Shown: in pieces, positions 60,653 through 64,000 of the stretch
How the letters are laid out: the number at the start of each line of letters is the position of its first letter
How positions within the stretch are numbered: position 1 is the first letter of the stretch
NCBI GenBank assembly: GCA_019234815.1
Contig: JAFALA010000072.1
Coordinates: 26,326 to 90,325, forward strand
Length of the DNA: 64,000 nt
Direction of reading: 5' to 3'
Origin: Burkholderiaceae bacterium
GTDB taxonomy: Bacteria > Pseudomonadota > Gammaproteobacteria > Burkholderiales > Burkholderiaceae_C
The notes under the pieces: model-generated
The model's input: only the letters and a program-made list of their open reading frames with translations
What the model was told of the DNA's origin: nothing
Databases searched by the model: none
Translations under genes and position numbers: made by a program

Positions 60653-61189
60653 CTACGGCGCAAGAGGTTTTCCAGCTGAGGCCCGCAGCACAGCTAGCGA
60701 AGTGGACTTCTCCGCTTGCTTCCACCGCCACCAACCCACAACCCCCGCATTCCGAGTTGGGTCCTGGAGTCGCTCGACGACTCCTTCTGCTACCAGCTTG
60801 CGCAGACGACCGGTGAGGCAGTTGTCGTGCCAGCGCTTGCGCTGAGCTGCCGTCTCGAAAGCCAATCCCAACCGGGCGAGCACCAGCATTTCAATGTTGT
60901 CGGTCGAGACCCATTCGGGGGCCCGTTCTTGCAGAATGGCCTCGACGGTCCCACGCAAGTTTCCGCGCTTGCCGTATCGTCCCTTCCAGCCGGCTATGGC
61001 TTCGATGCTGGCAGGGTCAAGGTTTGCGTCATACAGCGTGATGGCTCGGTTCATTGCCGCCAAATCGGCACGCAAGCTCTCCGCCCGTGTCGCCAGTTCT
61101 TCCATCAGACGGTCGGTCTGCTCCAGGTCATGCGCCACCCGGGCGCGTTTCTCGGCCATCCACTTCAGGGCGCTCGGTGTCTTCATCAT
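60653..61189 (-). CDS. Unknown protein, right-end paralogue B
   Basis: 178 aa from ATG 61189 (MMKTPSALKWMAEKRARV) with GGAG upstream. The N-terminal third is coiled-coil-like (VAHDLEQTDRLMEELATRAESLRADLAAMNRAI). The conserved segment GRYGKRGNLRGTVEAILQERAPEWVSTDNIEMLVLARLGL is followed by a winged-helix-like end (RWHDNCLTGRLRKLVAEGVVERL..GWWRWKQ). It is clearly paralogous to the next gene and overlaps it by 62 nt. DNA binding is suggested by the fold pattern only. Confidence 0.65.
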   Translation of the reverse strand: MMKTPSALKWMAEKRARVAHDLEQTDRLMEELATRAESLRADLAAMNRAITLYDANLDPASIEAIAGWKGRYGKRGNLRGTVEAILQERAPEWVSTDNIEMLVLARLGLAFETAAQRKRWHDNCLTGRLRKLVAEGVVERLQDPTRNAGVVGWWRWKQAEKSTSLAVLRASAGKPLAP

Positions 61190-61724
61190 TGCGGTCAGCT
61201 CCTTTTGCAAGTGCACGAAGGTCTGCCAGTGAGGGAGTTTGCACCTGCCGGGCAATGCGCCAACGTCTGAGCTGCCCTGCCTTGGTGTTCGGGTACTGCT
61301 CTCGTTCCACCAAGCCATCCTGCGTCAAGTGCCTGAGGGCGCTTCCGACGCTGTCTCTCTTCCACCGCTTCATTTCTTCTCGCGAAGCGAATATCATCGG
61401 ATACGCCGCAAAAACACGCAAAGCAACAACATCTGAGCCGACCCAATCAGGCGCGAACTCCTTGAGCACATCCAAAATGAGCATGCGCAGATTGCCACGC
61501 TTGCCGTAGTTGGAATGGGCGTTGACGGGAGGAATATCCGTTGGCTGCAACCTCGGGTCGTACACCTGGATGGTTCGGTCCAAGGCGGCGAGGTCCGCCG
61601 TGAGCTTGTCTTTCCGGGCGATGACCTCAGGCAGGATGCATTCAACCTGGGTGAGTTCACCGGCGATGCGGGCTCGCTTTTCAGCAAGCCATTTCAGGGC
61701 GGTAGGGGTGTGCGCTGCTTTCAC
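61128..61724 (-). CDS. Unknown protein, right-end paralogue A
   Basis: 198 aa from GTG 61724 (MKAAHTPTALKWLAEKRARIAGEL). It shares with paralogue B the opening TPxALKW.AEKRAR, the coiled segment, the central YGKRGNLR block and the winged-helix-like C-terminus (RWKRDSVGSALRHLTQDGLVERE..RRWRI). It has an extra hydrophilic tail (GADRNDEDTERPEVDGRET). It lies just inside the right inverted repeat and is transcribed inward. The tandem duplication suggests a heterodimeric or specialised pair of DNA-binding proteins (inference). Confidence 0.65.
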   Translation of the reverse strand: MKAAHTPTALKWLAEKRARIAGELTQVECILPEVIARKDKLTADLAALDRTIQVYDPRLQPTDIPPVNAHSNYGKRGNLRMLILDVLKEFAPDWVGSDVVALRVFAAYPMIFASREEMKRWKRDSVGSALRHLTQDGLVEREQYPNTKAGQLRRWRIARQVQTPSLADLRALAKGADRNDEDTERPEVDGRETRPGGA

Positions 61725-61785
61725 TGGTAGTCCATCTGTAGGTGACGATAGACCAGTGAAGCGACGGGGTACGGCGCGGGCGACC

Positions 61786-61819
61786 GAAAAAAGGGGCTGA
61801 TTTTGCCGTTTCAGCCCCT
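61786..61819 (-). terminator. Inward-facing terminator inside the right transposon end
   Basis: The stem GGGGCTGA/TCAGCCCC has a 10-nt loop and is followed on the minus strand by TTTTTT. It would stop transcription arriving from ruvAB before it enters the element. Confidence 0.85.
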
Positions 61820-61824
61820 GTTAC

Positions 61825-61854
61825 AAATTTTGGGTCAACAGCGTAGTAAGACCC
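61825..61854 (-). repeat. Right terminal inverted repeat of the transposon
   Basis: The reverse complement starts GGGTC and contains the core TTACTACGCTGTTGACCCAA, matching the left end in 27 of 30 positions. Confidence 0.9.
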
Positions 61855-61862
61855 TTTGGCGA
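61855..61862. repeat. Target-site duplication, right copy
   Basis: TTTGGCGA directly follows the right inverted repeat, identical to 52369-52376. Removing the element and one copy restores a junction that matches the downstream flank of porin 1. Confidence 0.9.
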
Positions 61863-61880
61863 CACGATGCTCGCGGGTCT

Positions 61881-62936
61881 TCAATGATCGAAGAGATCGG
61901 CCATGGCCTTGGGCGGCACCACGCCCAGGTGCCGGTAGGCGGCCAGGGTTGCAATGCGTCCGCGCGGCGTGCGTTGCAGGAAGCCCTGCTGGATCAGATA
62001 GGGCTCGATCACGTCTTCGATGGTGTCGCGCTCTTCGCCAATCGCGGCGGCGACATTGTCCAGGCCGACCGGGCCGCCGTCGAAACGGTGGATCACGGCT
62101 TCCAGCAGCTTGCGGTCCATCACGTCGAAGCCTTGCGGGTCGACGTCGAGCATGGCCAGTGCCAGGTCTGCCATGGTCTTGGTGATGCGTCCGTCACCTT
62201 TGACCTCGGCATAGTCGCGCACACGCCGCAGCAGGCGATTGGCAATGCGCGGCGTGCCGCGCGACCGCTTGGCCACTTCCAGCGCGCCATCGGGCGCGAT
62301 CGGTGCATTCAGCAGGCCGGCCGAGCGCGTCACGATGCGCTGCAATTCTTCCGCACTGTAAAACTCCAGCCGGGCCACGATGCCGAAACGGTCGCGCAGG
62401 GGATTGGTCAGCATGCCGGCGCGGGTGGTGGCGCCCACCAGGGTGAAGGGCTGCAGATCGAGCTTGATGGAGCGTGCGGCCGGACCCTCGCCGATCATGA
62501 TGTCGATCTGGTAGTCCTCCAGCGCCGGGTAGAGGATTTCCTCGACCACGGGGGAGAGCCTGTGGATCTCGTCGATGAACAGCACGTCGTTGCGCTCGAG
62601 ATTGGTCAGGATGGCCGCCAGGTCCTTGGGCTTTTCAAGCACGGGGCCGGAAGTCTGGCGCAGGTTGACACCCAATTCGGCAGCGATGATGTGCGAGAGC
62701 GTGGTCTTGCCAAGGCCTGGCGGACCGAACAGCAGCACGTGGTCGAGCGCCTCCTGTCGTTTGCGGGCCGCGCCAATGAAGATGTCCAATTGCTCCCTGG
62801 CCTTGGCCTGGCCCACGTAGTCTTCCAGCACCTTGGGGCGCAGGGCGCGCTCCAGGGCCTCCTCGTGGGTGGATGCAGGGGCGGCGCTGACCATGCGCGC
62901 GGGCGGCGTGCTGAAATCGTCGGTTTGAATGCTCAT
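61881..62936 (-). CDS. ruvB: Holliday junction branch-migration ATPase RuvB
   Basis: 351 aa. Walker [13 protein letters not shown], Walker [10 protein letters not shown], sensor 1 [11 protein letters not shown], the arginine finger region [14 protein letters not shown] and the C-terminal winged helix ([34 protein letters not shown]) are complete. With RuvA it drives branch migration in recombinational repair. It lies 28 bp downstream of ruvA. Its 3' end is 19 bp from the transposon's target duplication, so its original downstream neighbour was a porin gene. Confidence 0.98.
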   Translation of the reverse strand: MSIQTDDFSTPPARMVSAAPASTHEEALERALRPKVLEDYVGQAKAREQLDIFIGAARKRQEALDHVLLFGPPGLGKTTLSHIIAAELGVNLRQTSGPVLEKPKDLAAILTNLERNDVLFIDEIHRLSPVVEEILYPALEDYQIDIMIGEGPAARSIKLDLQPFTLVGATTRAGMLTNPLRDRFGIVARLEFYSAEELQRIVTRSAGLLNAPIAPDGALEVAKRSRGTPRIANRLLRRVRDYAEVKGDGRITKTMADLALAMLDVDPQGFDVMDRKLLEAVIHRFDGGPVGLDNVAAAIGEERDTIEDVIEPYLIQQGFLQRTPRGRIATLAAYRHLGVVPPKAMADLFDH

Positions 62937-62964
62937 GGGTAAATCACTGCGCCGGCTCTAGCGG

Positions 62965-63537
62965 TCAGCGGGACAGCGTCTTGAGTGCCAGTTTGATGCC
63001 GTCGCTGACGCCGACGTCGGCCGGCAGCGACTTCAGTACCTGGGTGGCCTCCTTGTCGGAGTAGCCCAAGGCAATCAGCGCCTGCAGGATGTCGGCCTGA
63101 TTGTCGTGTGCCGCCGATGATGGCAGGGACAGATCCGGCGCCATCTTGCCTTTGAGCTCCAGCAGCAGGCGCTCAGCGGTCTTCTTGCCGATGCCGGGCA
63201 CCTTGGTGAGCCGGTTGACGTCTTGCTGGCCGATGGCCTGCGTGAGCTCAGCCACGCTCAGGCCCGACAAAATGGCCAAGGCCATGCGCGGCCCGACGCC
63301 GCTGATCTTGATCAGTTGGCGGAAGGTCCTGCGCTCCTCGGCGCTGAGAAAGCCGAACAGCAGATGCGCGTCTTCACGCACTACCATATGGGTGAGCAGC
63401 ACGACGCGCTCGCCAAGTCCGGGCAGGTTGTAGAAGGTGCTCATCGGCACGTCGACCTCGTACGCGACACCCTGCACGTCGAGCAGCACCTGCGGCGGAT
63501 TCTTTTCGAGCAGGACTCCGGAGAGGCGACCGATCAT
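62965..63537 (-). CDS. ruvA: Holliday junction DNA-binding protein RuvA
   Basis: 190 aa from ATG 63537. The N-terminal OB fold ([28 protein letters not shown]), two helix-hairpin-helix motifs ([18 protein letters not shown] and [20 protein letters not shown]) and the C-terminal RuvB-contacting domain ([19 protein letters not shown]) are all present. It forms tetramers on four-way junctions and loads RuvB. No ruvC precedes it; a HAD-type phosphatase gene does. Confidence 0.97.
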   Translation of the reverse strand: MIGRLSGVLLEKNPPQVLLDVQGVAYEVDVPMSTFYNLPGLGERVVLLTHMVVREDAHLLFGFLSAEERRTFRQLIKISGVGPRMALAILSGLSVAELTQAIGQQDVNRLTKVPGIGKKTAERLLLELKGKMAPDLSLPSSAAHDNQADILQALIALGYSDKEATQVLKSLPADVGVSDGIKLALKTLSR

Positions 63538-63554
63538 GACGATTATCGCACGCG

Positions 63555-64000
63555 CTATGCGTTGGTGACGCGCGCGCGCCCGTCGAGTTGCGCCACGACT
63601 TCGTGGAGCGAGGACAGCACCAGCACGTTCCGCGCGAGCAGCGAAGGCGACGGCGCGTGCAGGTCGGGCACCATGATCGGCGTCATGCCGGCCGCCAGCG
63701 CAGCCGTGATTCCGGGTTCGGAATCCTCGAGCACGATGCACGAGGGAGTGCTGACGCCCAGCAGTTCGGCCGCGCGCAGGAAGATGTCCGGCGCGGGCTT
63801 GCCCCGCGCGATCTCGTCGCCTCCGACCAGCGCTTGAATGCGCGGCCACAGCCCGGCGCGCTCGAGCTTCGCGAGCGCACGCGAGCGGCGCGTCGAGGTC
63901 GCGACGGCGCGCGGGATCGCGTGCGCGTCCAGCCAGTCCAGCAACTCGCGCAGCCCCGGTTTCACCACCAGCCCTTCGCGCGCGACGATCGCGTCGTAGG
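63555..64000 (-). CDS. HAD-superfamily phosphatase, C-terminal part (5' end outside window)
   Basis: About 148 residues are visible. [21 protein letters not shown] contains motif II (Thr/Ser), [24 protein letters not shown] the conserved Lys of motif III, and [27 protein letters not shown] the acidic motif IV. The catalytic Asp of motif I lies beyond the window edge. It resembles the beta-phosphoglucomutase/phosphoglycolate-phosphatase group that acts on small sugar phosphates. It is 17 bp upstream of ruvA, same direction, and its codon use seems richer in GCG and CGC than its neighbours. Confidence 0.88.
   Translation of the reverse strand, partial: YDAIVAREGLVVKPGLRELLDWLDAHAIPRAVATSTRRSRALAKLERAGLWPRIQALVGGDEIARGKPAPDIFLRAAELLGVSTPSCIVLEDSEPGITAALAAGMTPIMVPDLHAPSPSLLARNVLVLSSLHEVVAQLDGRARVTNA

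Larger units (their letters stand above)
52377..61854. mobile_element. IS1595-type transposon with passenger genes, 9,478 bp
   Basis: The element is bounded by inverted repeats (27 of 30 bases matching, both starting GGGT, sharing the core TTACTACGCTGTTGACCCAA) and flanked by the 8-bp direct repeat TTTGGCGA. It encodes an ISXO2-like transposase (58319-59602) with two coupled upstream genes, a divergent HTH regulator, a LexA-like repressor behind an SOS box, a nuclease-fold protein and several unknown proteins. IS1595-family elements make 8-bp duplications, and some members carry passengers. Intact ends, duplication and transposase suggest a recent insertion that may still be mobile. Confidence 0.9.

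Noticed and set aside
52377..61854. Prophage or integrative element because of the LexA-like repressor
   Set aside because: No integrase, capsid, terminase or lysis genes; ends and 8-bp duplication fit a DDE transposon instead.

Overview
The window is high-G+C DNA from a betaproteobacterium of the order Burkholderiales, most likely an Alcaligenaceae (Bordetella/Achromobacter relatives). The grounds are the tandem OmpC-type porins with a MKKLALVAAMAA leader, the mltA/apaG/rpe housekeeping set, Lrp-controlled amino-acid catabolism, a beta-ketoadipate module and the codon style. This placement is an inference; no 16S gene is present.

Layout. 1-6.3 kb: the end of an indolepyruvate ferredoxin oxidoreductase gene with a divergent Lrp-type regulator, a periplasmic protein, a solute-binding protein, mgsA and a dienelactone hydrolase. 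6.0-12.1 kb: mltA, apaG, an MgtC-like protein, tag, rpe, a low-molecular-weight phosphatase and a membrane diguanylate cyclase. 12.1-26.1 kb: a large leftward locus. Six tandem exported paralogues share an N-terminal D-D-E-S-L..Q-D-G motif. They are followed by a periplasmic C39 peptidase, an outer-membrane beta-barrel, a FadL-like porin, a DUF2059 protein and psuG. An AraC and a MalT/LuxR-type regulator lie upstream. The set resembles the Fil putative pilus system of Acinetobacter. 26.1-34 kb: persulfide dioxygenase-rhodanese, a candidate sRNA, ParA, an LssY_C protein, modABC, a VOC enzyme, a panE relic and NnrU. 33-36.3 kb: lysine degradation (Lrp regulator, lysine/saccharopine dehydrogenase, ALDH7-like enzyme). 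36.3-44.7 kb: tRNA-Leu(CAG), an M13 peptidase, enoyl-CoA hydratase with 3-hydroxyacyl-CoA dehydrogenase, pobA, a PcaR/PobR-type IclR regulator and pcaF. 44.9-49.4 kb: an HD-GYP protein, a PAS-GGDEF-EAL protein, DUF1840 and a histidine phosphatase. 49.6-52.3 kb: two tandem porins. 61.9-64 kb: ruvB, ruvA and a partial HAD phosphatase.

The main discovery is at 52377-61854, a complete 9,478-bp transposon. It has 30-bp terminal inverted repeats (27/30 identical, including a perfect 20-bp core), is flanked by the 8-bp direct repeat TTTGGCGA, and encodes an IS1595/ISXO2-type transposase. The transposase is the third gene of a translationally coupled operon behind two unknown proteins, opposite a small HTH regulator with paired operator palindromes. 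Cargo includes a LexA-like S24 repressor behind a near-perfect SOS box, a PD-(D/E)XK-like DUF6998 protein, an unknown 489-aa protein, small exported proteins and a tandem pair of unknown paralogues.

The insertion split an ancestral porin/ruvB convergent pair. A decayed ruvB fragment between the two porins shows that a porin plus the 3' part of ruvB was duplicated earlier. The porin-1 flank therefore serves as an empty-site control inside the same sequence.
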